Below, piece after piece: positions 1 through 5,235 of a stretch of DNA of 10,395 bases. The position numbers were made by a program, and so were the translations under genes. Numbering within the stretch: the stretch's first letter is position 1; the number at the start of each line of letters is the position of its first letter. The stretch is taken from positions 1-10,395 of the forward strand of contig JAGQJJ010000081.1 in the NCBI GenBank assembly GCA_020430675.1, written 5' to 3'. Under the pieces are notes generated by a model, which worked only from the letters and a program-made list of their open reading frames with translations, made no database searches and had not been told where the DNA came from. Origin of the DNA: Myxococcales bacterium (GTDB lineage Bacteria > Myxococcota > Bradymonadia > UBA7976 > UBA1532).

Positions 1-319
1 CGAGCGGCCCCTCATCCGCGGACCAGCGCAGCGCGGCTTCCACCTGTCGCAAGCCCAGTTGCGCGCCATCGACCGTGTCGAACGCGCCCTCGATCACCGC
101 CTCGATCGGCCCCGAAGCAGCCTCGACCCGCAGACGGCCGCGCCGCACCGCGAAGCCATCGCGGTTGAGCGACGCCCCGCTGCCATCATCGAGTTGATCG
201 ACGCTGTCCTGCGCCCAGGTGTAATCGGTCTGCACCAGCCCCGAGAAGCGCGTCGTCGCCTCGGGCGCGGCCCAGGCGGGCGCGGCCGTCGCCAACAGCG
301 CGACCAGCGCTCGCCTCAA
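1..319 (-). CDS. OprO/OprP-like outer-membrane porin, N-terminal part (runs off the left edge)
   Basis: Only the first 106 codons are in the window. They begin with TTG at 319-317. A signal peptide is visible: Arg-Arg, a hydrophobic core, and a PAWA|AP cleavage site after residue 17. The mature part has an N-terminal strand-like segment (RFSGLVQTDYTWAQD), then 'DGFAVRRGRLRVEA' at about 54-67 and 'LGLRQVEAALRW' at about 88-99. The F-x-V-R-R-x-R-L signature followed by alternating polar and hydrophobic strands is typical of the phosphate-selective porin O/P family, which are 16-strand anion channels. The start overlaps the stop of the upstream lipoprotein gene by 4 nt (TTGA), and a GAGGG Shine-Dalgarno-like sequence lies 6 nt before it, so TTG is a sound start with translational coupling. 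Substrate preference cannot be read from this fragment. It could be another porin of similar strand pattern, but the neighbouring PstS-like protein fits an anion channel. Confidence 0.72.
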   Translation of the reverse strand, partial: MRRALVALLATAAPAWAAPEATTRFSGLVQTDYTWAQDSVDQLDDGSGASLNRDGFAVRRGRLRVEAASGPIEAVIEGAFDTVDGAQLGLRQVEAALRWSADEGPL

Positions 320-537
320 GGCAGGCCCTCGGGCCCCACCGGCGGATGCGTCGGCTGTTTGCGTTCGACCTGCGCGCTCGTCGGCGCGTTGAGCAGCGTG
401 GTGTGTTCGTCGGGGAAGTTCTCGCACGCGCCCACCGCCGCGTCGGGCGTGGGCGCGCCGCCGTCGACCGGAGCGTTGGTGCCGTCGTCATCGCAGGCGA
501 AGAGGGCGAACACCGCCAGAAAAAACCAAGCGCGCAT
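316..537 (-). CDS. small lipoprotein, 73 aa, unknown function
   Basis: A short signal peptide (MRAWFFLAVFALFAC) ends in a lipobox-like L-F-A-C, so Cys15 is the likely lipidated residue. Three aspartates follow. In E. coli, Asp at +2 keeps lipoproteins in the inner membrane; whether that rule holds here is unknown. The mature part is about 59 residues, low in complexity at first (Gly/Ala/Pro/Asp), with a second Cys at 39 and a Pro-rich end. I recognise no domain. The ATG at 537-535 is chosen over upstream starts because it gives the signal peptide and lies 2 nt after the stop of the PstS-like gene, with an AGGCGAGG ribosome site inside that gene's end. The last codons overlap the porin TTG start by 4 nt. 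Its position between a binding-fold protein and a porin suggests an accessory role in the same envelope system, but that is inference only. Confidence 0.75.
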   Translation of the reverse strand: MRAWFFLAVFALFACDDDGTNAPVDGGAPTPDAAVGACENFPDEHTTLLNAPTSAQVERKQPTHPPVGPEGLP

Positions 538-539
538 GT

Positions 540-1739
540 TTACCTCGCCTCGCAGAAGCCGAAACGGCAGACGCCCTCGTCGCAGGGCTGGCCTTCGTCG
601 CAGGCCACGCAAGCGGTGCCGCCGGTGACCACCTGCTCAAAGACGCAGCCGCAGGGCTCGGCCGGGTCGAAGCGTTCGAGCGGCGCGCCATCATAGGCGC
701 GGCGCACCGACATCGCGCAGGGCGGCACGGCGCCGGCCAGGGCCGCGTCGGCGATGGGGTCGGCGCCGTTCTGCGGCGTTGTGCCGGCGATGAAGTCGAT
801 GAGCCGCGCCGCCCCCGCGTCGGTGGGTTGGCCACTGCCATCAACCGCGGTCATCGTCCACAGCGAGCCCCAGATCGGGTAATGGCCGTCGCGCACGTTG
901 CGCTTGTCGAAGCTGGCTGGCGTGCTGTCGGGGTAGACCGCGCCCAGGCATGACTGGTCGAAGGCTTCGAAGGCCAGCATGCGCACCTGGTCGCGGGCGC
1001 CGTCGTAGCGTTGCAGCGACAGAATGCCCAGCGTCTGGTCGGCGTTGCCGGTGGCGTTCTCGGCGGCGACGGCGGCGAGCAGGTCGCCCGAGCCGTTATG
1101 CGTGGTGACCAGATTGGGGCTCCACATCGTGCCGCGAATGCCGGCGGCGAGGCCGATGAGGAGCTGCGTCGACGAGGCCGGCGTGCGGATGTGAATCGCC
1201 GCCGGATCGGTCCACGGCGGCACCTCGCGGCCGGGCTCGCCGCCGAACTTGAAGATGAAGTAAGCCTCGGTCGCGGTGATCGCGACCTGGCTCGAATCGG
1301 GCGGCACCACGAAGCCAAACCCTTGAATCAAGGAAGGAAACTGCCCGACATCGGCCGGCGGGGCGCCGCCGGTGCAGGTCTCGACCGTCACGTCGCTGAG
1401 CGCGAGCTGGGCCCGCGCGCCCGGCGCGATGTCGCAGGCGGCTTCGATGGGCTTGCCGTCGTCGTCGTACTCGCCCGGCCAGTAGACCGCGGTGCTGGCG
1501 ACGTCGACGTCCTGCAACACGTAATCGAGCGCGGTGCACGAGCCGAGCGGCACATAGGCCAGCGTCAACGGCGGATCGGCAGTGGCGAGATGCGGCGCGA
1601 TGCGCGCCAGGTAGGGTTTCACGTCGGTCGTGCCGGGGGCCAGCACCAGGCCCGGCAGATCGGCGCAGGCGGGCTGCTGCGCGGCGGCGGGGCTTGCCAG
1701 GAGCGCCGCGAGCAGACCGAGGGAAGCAGAAACGCGCAT
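540..1739 (-). CDS. secreted PstS-like (type 2 periplasmic binding fold) protein with Cys-rich C-terminal tail
   Basis: This is a 399-residue protein with a Sec signal peptide ending near SPAAA|QQ (residue 20). The body follows the PstS/phosphate-binding layout in order: 'GTTDVKPYLARI' near 36-47, 'LALSDV' at 112-117 (equivalent to the PstS A-S-D segment), 'FPSLIQGFGFVV' at 134-145, 'ITATEAYFIFKFGG' at 154-167, 'WTDPAAIHIRTPASST' at 176-191, and 'DGHYPIWGSLW' at 284-294. The PstS phosphate-gripping motifs look altered: GSSGG appears as GSCTA at 66-70, and the D-G-S-G-T stretch as T-P-A-S-S-T. The ligand is therefore uncertain. From residue 363 a tail has seven Cys (363, 365, 377, 380, 386, 391, 396), a C-x2-C-x5-C-x4-C-x4-C pattern at its end, and probably forms disulfides or attaches to the surface. 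The ATG at 1739 is preceded by GGAGGA with 4-nt spacing. It heads the tight cluster with the mini-lipoprotein and porin genes. Confidence 0.7.
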   Translation of the reverse strand: MRVSASLGLLAALLASPAAAQQPACADLPGLVLAPGTTDVKPYLARIAPHLATADPPLTLAYVPLGSCTALDYVLQDVDVASTAVYWPGEYDDDGKPIEAACDIAPGARAQLALSDVTVETCTGGAPPADVGQFPSLIQGFGFVVPPDSSQVAITATEAYFIFKFGGEPGREVPPWTDPAAIHIRTPASSTQLLIGLAAGIRGTMWSPNLVTTHNGSGDLLAAVAAENATGNADQTLGILSLQRYDGARDQVRMLAFEAFDQSCLGAVYPDSTPASFDKRNVRDGHYPIWGSLWTMTAVDGSGQPTDAGAARLIDFIAGTTPQNGADPIADAALAGAVPPCAMSVRRAYDGAPLERFDPAEPCGCVFEQVVTGGTACVACDEGQPCDEGVCRFGFCEAR

Positions 1740-1743
1740 GGCG

Positions 1744-1749
1744 TCCTCC
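1744..1749 (-). promoter_or_regulatory. ribosome binding site of the PstS-like gene
   Basis: On the minus strand GGAGGA stands 4 nt before the ATG at 1739. This decides the start against a longer in-frame reading from 1808 that would add 23 Arg-rich residues in front of the signal peptide. Confidence 0.75.
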
Positions 1750-1770
1750 GCGCGCCTTGGAATGGACCGC

Positions 1771-1776
1771 ACCCTA
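1771..1776 (-). promoter_or_regulatory. possible -10 element for the PstS-like/porin unit
   Basis: The minus strand reads GCGC-TAGGGT-GCGG, with TAGGGT about 32 nt upstream of the ATG at 1739. TAGGGT has the T-A...T pattern of a -10 box and lies in the 83-bp gap between two same-strand genes. No good -35 is seen: 17 nt upstream the sequence is TTTCGC. It is a weak call. The cluster could instead be transcribed from upstream of the MopE-like gene. I see no terminator in the gap. Confidence 0.25.
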
Positions 1777-1822
1777 GCGCAGCCACCCACGCGGCGAAAG
1801 ACCGTCATGTCCCGAGGGGCGC

Positions 1823-2122
1823 TCAGGTGCGCTGCGGCATCCAGTTGTCGCAGTTGTTGTCGATGCGGTCGCCGTCCACATCGGGCGCGCCGGGGTAGAA
1901 GGCGGTGTCGGCGTCATTGCAGTCGCCGTCGCACGGGCTGAAGCCGTCGCCATCCATGTCGCGGTTGTCGTCGCTGTTCTCGTCGCTGCACACGAGCACG
2001 ACGTCCTGCCCCGAGTTGGGCGGCGCCGCGTCGCCGGCCCCGCCGCCGCCGTCGTCCTCGTCACCGCACGACGTCACCGATACCAGGGCCAGAATGAGCA
2101 TGAACGACCACAGACGGGTCAT
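1823..2122 (-). CDS. small lipoprotein with a MopE-type putative metal-binding motif
   Basis: This is a 99-residue protein. The signal peptide ends in the lipobox V-T-S-C, so Cys19 is the lipidation site. An Asp/Gly-rich linker follows (about 20-40), then one copy of the repeat known from MopE-like proteins: DMDGDG at 55-60, a Cys at 64, DCND at 67-70, PGAP at 77-80 and DVDGDRIDNNCDN at 81-93. In related proteins this pattern is annotated as a putative metal-binding motif, with an Asp-rich Ca-loop-like part and paired Cys. Here it forms nearly the whole mature protein, and the last few residues (WMPQRT) replace the usual '...CDG' ending. The ATG at 2122 has GGAGGT 4 nt upstream. It is transcribed away from the TRAP operon and lies 83 bp upstream of the PstS-like gene on the same strand, so co-transcription is possible. 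Function is unknown; an envelope metal-binding role is inferred from the motif alone. Confidence 0.82.
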   Translation of the reverse strand: MTRLWSFMLILALVSVTSCGDEDDGGGGAGDAAPPNSGQDVVLVCSDENSDDNRDMDGDGFSPCDGDCNDADTAFYPGAPDVDGDRIDNNCDNWMPQRT

Positions 2123-2244
2123 ATGGACCTCCACGAGAGGGGTTGAGCGGGCTGTGCCCATTGACGCGCCATCGCCTCGGCGAGGCTGCAACGCTGCCGA
2201 TCGATTCGCCTGCGACGCGCCGGTGGCGTAAGGCACGATCGCGA

Positions 2245-2273
2245 TTGATGCGCTGATCGAGCCGTGCTAGGCA
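2245..2273 (+). promoter_or_regulatory. possible sigma-70-type promoter of the TatT-DctPQM operon
   Basis: TTGATG (2245-2250) and TAGGCA (2268-2273) are separated by 17 bp. The -35 matches consensus at four of six positions; the -10 matches only the leading TA and follows TGC. The -10 overlaps the inverted repeat CGTGC-TAG-GCACG, which could be a repressor site. A transcript starting near 2280 would have a leader of about 100 nt. The call is weak because the -10 is poor. Confidence 0.3.
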
Positions 2274-2284
2274 CGCCGAGTCGA

Positions 2285-2308
2285 GCCGGCGCGCGTGGTG
2301 GCGCCGGC
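2285..2308 (+). promoter_or_regulatory. perfect 8-bp inverted repeat / leader hairpin
   Basis: GCCGGCGC and GCGCCGGC flank an 8-nt loop (GCGTGGTG). It lies about 70 nt before the TatT start and just after the proposed promoter, so it could be a 5' mRNA stem-loop or an operator. There is no T-run after it, so an intrinsic terminator is unlikely. In such GC-rich DNA a chance hairpin is quite possible. Confidence 0.35.
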
Positions 2309-2368
2309 GTTGATGCACAAAGAGATGACGCCCACGGCGCCCGGAGCCTGGCTTCGGGCGGCTTCGAT

Positions 2369-2373
2369 GGAGG
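2369..2373 (+). promoter_or_regulatory. ribosome binding site of the TatT gene
   Basis: GGAGG lies 5 nt before the ATG at 2379. This selects that start over in-frame ATGs further upstream (2295, 2313, 2325, 2367), which would place 4 to 28 extra residues ahead of the lipoprotein signal peptide. Confidence 0.75.
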
Positions 2374-2378
2374 AACCG

Positions 2379-3260
2379 ATGGTCCGATCGCGCCTGTTGC
2401 CGCTGGCAACCCTCGCGTTGCTGCTCGCCGCCTGCAGCGGCCGGCAGAGCACCCTGACCCTGGACACCAAGCCCCTGGCCAAGACCGGCGACGCCACGCC
2501 GATGGTCGAGAAAGGCGATGCCCTCTGGGCCGAGCGCGCGGATCAGGCCAAGGCGCAGGAGGCGATCGCCGCCTGGGAGGGCGCCGCGGCGCTCGATCCG
2601 ACCCGCGCCGACGTGCAGCTCAAGCTGGCCTATGCCTATTACTTCATGGCCAACGTGCACCTGCGCTGGCTCGATGAGCCCGAAGAGGCGCAGCTCGCCG
2701 CCTATGAGAAGGGCCTGGTCGCCGCCGAGCGCGCGATCAAGCTCGAGACCCCGGCCTTCGCCGAGAAGATCAAAGCCGGCGAGAAGTGGCAGGCGGCGGT
2801 GAAGACGGTCGGCAAGGAAGGCATCGCCGGCCTCTACTGGCATTCGACCAACCTGGGCAAATGGGCGCTGCTCGATGGCTTCACCACCATCCTCGCCCAC
2901 AAGGACGACGTCGCGGCCACGATGCAGCATGTGCTCGACCTCGACGAGACGTTCTTCCACGGCGCGCCCCATCGGTATTTCGGCGTGTATCGCACCAAGA
3001 TCCCGTTCCCCGGCGGCGACCTGCCGGCCTCGAAGGCGCACTTCGAGAAGGCGGTCGCCATCGACCCGAACTACCTCGATACCAAGGTGCTCTTCGCCGA
3101 GAGCTACGCGGCCAAGGCGCAGGACGAGGCGCTGTTCCGCAAGCTGCTTCAAGAGGTCATCGACACCCCCGACGACGTCATCCCCGAGCTGGTGCCCGAG
3201 AACCGCAACTCCAAGCGGGTGGCCAAGAAGCTGCTCGAAGACATCGAGGAGTACTTCTGA
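2379..3260 (+). CDS. tatT: TRAP transporter TatT component (TPR-type lipoprotein)
   Basis: This is a 293-residue lipoprotein. The signal peptide ends in L-A-A-C with Cys19 lipidated. The rest is helical with TPR-like repeats, for example 'EAIAAWEGAAALDPTRADVQLKLAYAYY' split over about 61-88, and 'KAHFEKAVAIDP' at 219-230. Family hallmarks are the aromatic 'GLYWHSTNLGKWA' at 151-163, 'FFHGAPHRYFGVY' at 192-204, 'PFPGGDLPASKAHFEKA' at 209-225, and the 'N-x-x-x-K-R-x-A-K-K-LL' end at 277-286. These match the TatT family, known from Treponema pallidum Tp0956, which forms a trimer with the TRAP binding protein TatP and is thought to help pass, perhaps hydrophobic, ligands in the periplasm. It is the first gene of the operon and its stop overlaps the DctP start by one base (TGATG). 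The downstream binding protein supports the call. The ligand is unknown. Confidence 0.93.
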   Translation: MVRSRLLPLATLALLLAACSGRQSTLTLDTKPLAKTGDATPMVEKGDALWAERADQAKAQEAIAAWEGAAALDPTRADVQLKLAYAYYFMANVHLRWLDEPEEAQLAAYEKGLVAAERAIKLETPAFAEKIKAGEKWQAAVKTVGKEGIAGLYWHSTNLGKWALLDGFTTILAHKDDVAATMQHVLDLDETFFHGAPHRYFGVYRTKIPFPGGDLPASKAHFEKAVAIDPNYLDTKVLFAESYAAKAQDEALFRKLLQEVIDTPDDVIPELVPENRNSKRVAKKLLEDIEEYF

Positions 3261-4276
3261 TGGCGCGCCTGATCAGCGGTCTTGCGCTGCTCGGTGCGCT
3301 GGTCGTGGGCCTCAGCGCGCCGGCGATGGCCGACGAGACCGAGATCTCGTTCAAGCTGGCCACCGTCGCGCCCTCGCGCACGCCGTGGGCCGATCTGCTG
3401 TCGCGCTACAAGAAGAAGGTCGCGGCCGCGGTCGGCGAGAAGGTCAAGGTCCGCGTCTTCCTCAACGGCATCAAGGGCGACGAGCAGAGCAGCGTGCGGC
3501 AGGTGTTCAAGGGCACCCTGCAAGGTGCCGGCGTGTCGACCGGCGCGCTGGCGACGCTGGTGCCCGAGCTGTCGGTGCTCGAGCTGCCGTTCCTGTTCGA
3601 TGACTACACCGAAGCGGATCGCATCCTCGACGGCCCGGCGCGGCCCATCATCGAGAAGCTGCTCGAAGCCAAGGGGTTCAAGCTGCTGATGTGGTCCGAG
3701 AACGGCTATCGCTCATTTGGCAGCACCAAGGGCTTCATTCGCACGCCGGCCGATCTCGACAAGGTCAAGATGCGCTCGCAAGAGAATGAAGTGCATCTGA
3801 TGACGTGGCGTGCGCTGGGCGCGAGCCCGGTGCCCATCTCGGTGGGCGAGGTGCAGAGCGCGCTGCAGACCGGCGTGGTGCTCGGCTTCGACAATACCCC
3901 GCTGTTCACCCAGGCGGCGGGCTGGAACCAGCAGATCGCCTACTTCTCGGTGTCGCGGCACATCTATCAGCCGGCGGCGGTGGTGGTGAACAAGGCGTGG
4001 TTCGACGGGCTGCCTGCCGATGTGCAGGCGGCGCTGCTCGCGCCGGCCGCCGAGCTTCAGGACAAGGGCCGCAAGGCCGTGCGCGCGCTCGATCCGCTGC
4101 TCATCAAGAACTTCTCGGTGGGCGATAACAAGGTCGAGGTCTATGAGCTGACCGAGGCCGAGCGCGATGCCTTCCGACAGCAAACCCGCGGCGTCTGGGA
4201 TGAGTTCCGCAAGAGCACCTCCGACGATGGCCGCGCGCTGCTCGACATGATCCTGGCGGCGAAGGCCAAGAAGTGA
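3260..4276 (+). CDS. dctP: TRAP transporter substrate-binding protein, DctP/TatP type
   Basis: This is a 338-residue secreted solute receptor of a TRAP transporter. The signal peptide ends at APAMA|DE (residue 24). The mature protein opens with 'ISFKLATVAPSRTPWADLL' (29-47) and continues with 'LSVLELPFLFDDYTEADRI' (104-122), 'ENGYRSFGSTKGFIRTPADL' (147-166), 'KMRSQEN' (170-176), 'GEVQSALQTGVVLGFDN' (196-212) and 'PAAVVVNKAWFDGLPADVQ' (238-256), all in family order. Arg172 in K-M-R is the position that in DctP proteins usually clamps the ligand carboxylate, and it is present. The ATG shares its A with the TatT stop, and GAGGAG lies 8 nt upstream, inside the TatT gene. Length is normal. By analogy with Tp0956-Tp0957 it should bind TatT and deliver ligand to DctQM in the inner membrane. 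The substrate cannot be named; an organic acid or other anionic or amphipathic ligand is likely. Confidence 0.95.
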   Translation: MARLISGLALLGALVVGLSAPAMADETEISFKLATVAPSRTPWADLLSRYKKKVAAAVGEKVKVRVFLNGIKGDEQSSVRQVFKGTLQGAGVSTGALATLVPELSVLELPFLFDDYTEADRILDGPARPIIEKLLEAKGFKLLMWSENGYRSFGSTKGFIRTPADLDKVKMRSQENEVHLMTWRALGASPVPISVGEVQSALQTGVVLGFDNTPLFTQAAGWNQQIAYFSVSRHIYQPAAVVVNKAWFDGLPADVQAALLAPAAELQDKGRKAVRALDPLLIKNFSVGDNKVEVYELTEAERDAFRQQTRGVWDEFRKSTSDDGRALLDMILAAKAKK

Positions 4277-4575
4277 GCTCGGGCGCGGCGTCCGACGCGG
4301 CGCCGCCCGCGGGCGGCTCGGGCGTCGTCGCGGCGATCGATGCCGCGATCGCGCGCGTCGAGCGCTGGCTGGTGACCGTCATCGCGCTGGTGATGACCAC
4401 CACCGTCTTCCTCGACATCGTCTTCCGCGCTTTCGGCAGCCCCGAGAGCCAGCTCGCCGAGAAGGCGGTGCGCGTGCTCTCGTGGTTTGGCGTCGAGCCG
4501 ACGACCGCGCTGTACGAGACGCTGCGCGAGATCGCCGTGCTGGTCCTGCTCGTCGGGCTTGCGTTCTATGACTGA
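4273..4575 (+). CDS. dctQ: TRAP small permease DctQ, N-terminal part, ended by an in-frame TGA
   Basis: This 100-codon frame starts at GTG 4273, overlapping the DctP stop by 4 nt (GTGA). A soluble Ala/Gly/Pro-rich lead (1-17) is followed by an amphipathic segment (IDAAIARVERW) and the first membrane helix, 'LVTVIALVMTTTVFLDIVFRAFG' at about 33-55. The V-F-L-D-I-V-x-R-x-F-G-S-P pattern there is typical of DctQ helix 1. A loop containing LAEKAVRVLSW and a second helix (about 85-99) follow, and the frame stops right at the end of that helix. The same frame is open after the TGA and continues with an Arg-rich loop and further DctQ sequence to 5235. This is therefore best read as the first third of one interrupted gene, not a complete small permease: a usual DctQ has about 160-200 residues and four helices. 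It may be nonfunctional, or the TGA may be a sequence error. Confidence 0.7.
   Translation: MSSGAASDAAPPAGGSGVVAAIDAAIARVERWLVTVIALVMTTTVFLDIVFRAFGSPESQLAEKAVRVLSWFGVEPTTALYETLREIAVLVLLVGLAFYD
4573..4575 (+). other. in-frame TGA splitting the DctQ reading frame
   Basis: Codon 101 of the frame that runs 4273-5235 is TGA. It lies between '...LVGLAFYD' and 'SRALRATRRR...', where a membrane helix meets a basic loop. No other stop occurs in the 321-codon frame. One base change would restore a sense codon (for example TGG, CGA or GGA). The distribution of hydrophobic helices and the operon structure both fit an uninterrupted original gene. Confidence 0.85.
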
Positions 4576-4656
4576 TCTCGGGCGCTGCGTGCGACGCGGC
4601 GGCGACAGGCGCGGCCGGTCAGCAAAGTTGCGCTGGCCGCGGCCGGCGTCGCTTCG

Positions 4657-5235
4657 GTGATCGGCTGCGTCGCTTTTGTCGAGTTTGTGGTGCGCGTCGA
4701 GAGCTGGTTGGTCTGCGCGGTGCTCCTCGGCGCCGGCTGCCTCGGTTATCTGGCCTACGCGGTGCAAAAGCGCGAGTGGATCGGCGCCGTGCTCTCGGTC
4801 GTGGTCGGCGGCGTCGGCGTCTCGCTCTGCCTCAAGCTGCCGCCGCAATATATCTGGAGCCAGGAGCTCTCGCTGATCCTGCTCGCCTGGCTGGCGTTCA
4901 TCGGGGCCAGCATGGCAACGCGCGCCGACAAACACATCCAGGTCGACGCCTTCGCCCGCATCATTCCCCGCGGTCTGCGCCCGTGGAGCCGCGCCCTGGG
5001 GCTGCTGGTGACCACGGTCTTCTGCGTCTACATCACCCTGCTGGCCTACGAGCACGTCTTCGGGCCGCGGGGCGACTACATCAGCGGCGAGACGCGGCCG
5101 GCGACGGGCATCCCGGGCTGGACGATCATCTTTGCGGTGGTGGTGGCCTTCGGGCTGATGAGCCTGCGCTTCGGCGCCCGCACCGTCGACGCCTTCCTGC
5201 ACCCGCGCGTGCCCGACCGCGAGGTGAGCCATTGA
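4657..5235 (+). CDS. dctQ: TRAP small permease DctQ, C-terminal part downstream of the in-frame TGA
   Basis: This frame is in phase with the N-terminal part and open from 4576. The only non-CTG in-frame start is GTG 4657, which has no Shine-Dalgarno sequence and falls inside a membrane helix that begins upstream near 4624. That argues against a true separate gene. It encodes about 192 residues with some six hydrophobic segments. The second half is classical DctQ: 'SQELSLILLAWLAFIGASMATRADKHIQVD', split over about 4858-4947, with the conserved E, the F-I-G-A-S motif and the H-I-Q-V-D motif. A P-R-G-L-R-P loop, helix 'LGLLVTTVFCVYITLLAYE' and a last helix before R-F-G-A-R-T-V follow. DctQ is the small membrane subunit that partners DctM in Na+-driven uptake. 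Its TGA overlaps the DctM TTG start by 4 nt. If the TGA at 4573 is real and not suppressed, this part is probably untranslated or made only by weak reinitiation. Confidence 0.7.
   Translation: MIGCVAFVEFVVRVESWLVCAVLLGAGCLGYLAYAVQKREWIGAVLSVVVGGVGVSLCLKLPPQYIWSQELSLILLAWLAFIGASMATRADKHIQVDAFARIIPRGLRPWSRALGLLVTTVFCVYITLLAYEHVFGPRGDYISGETRPATGIPGWTIIFAVVVAFGLMSLRFGARTVDAFLHPRVPDREVSH
5221..5227 (+). promoter_or_regulatory. ribosome binding site for the TTG start of DctM
   Basis: GAGGTGA lies 4 nt before TTG 5232 and inside the end of the DctQ frame. It supports the unusual TTG start, which yields an immediate N-terminal membrane helix (NGSLFTAVFAGLLALSVPLF). Confidence 0.7.

Larger units (their letters stand above)
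2123..2378. promoter_or_regulatory. divergent intergenic region between the lipoprotein gene and the TRAP operon
   Basis: These 256 bp, the longest non-coding stretch, must carry the control of both divergent units. Seen in it are several short inverted repeats: GCCTCG-G-CGAGGC at 2174-2186, CGTGC-TAG-GCACG at 2263-2275 and GCCGGCGC-(8 nt)-GCGCCGGC at 2285-2308. There is also a direct repeat of GGCACG at 2232-2237 and 2270-2275. No convincing minus-strand promoter was found. Candidate plus-strand sites are listed separately. No RNA gene or riboswitch was recognised. Confidence 0.6.

Noticed and set aside
59..628. Plus-strand open frame at the left end
   Set aside because: Arg/Pro-rich with no signal or domain. 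The minus strand here has a signal peptide plus porin signature and a lipoprotein with coupled starts.
1740..1808. Longer N-terminus for the PstS-like protein
   Set aside because: It would put 23 Arg-rich residues before the signal peptide and ignore the GGAGGA site 4 nt before ATG 1739.
2061..3152. Minus-strand open frame opposite TatT reaching the MopE-like gene
   Set aside because: It has shadow-type composition and would overlap two well-supported genes; TatT family motifs on the plus strand are clear.
4573..4602. Possible selenocysteine recoding: the TGA is followed by an 8-bp stem (4583-4590 with 4594-4601)
   Set aside because: The loop is only three bases (GCG) and lacks the usual SECIS apical loop features, DctQ is not a known selenoprotein family, and the site is a membrane-helix edge with no redox role. 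GC-rich hairpins of this size are common.
4568..4656. ATG at 4568 overlapping the DctQ TGA, as a reinitiation start
   Set aside because: It reads in a different frame, gives a short Arg-rich peptide that stops near 4660, and does not yield DctQ sequence.
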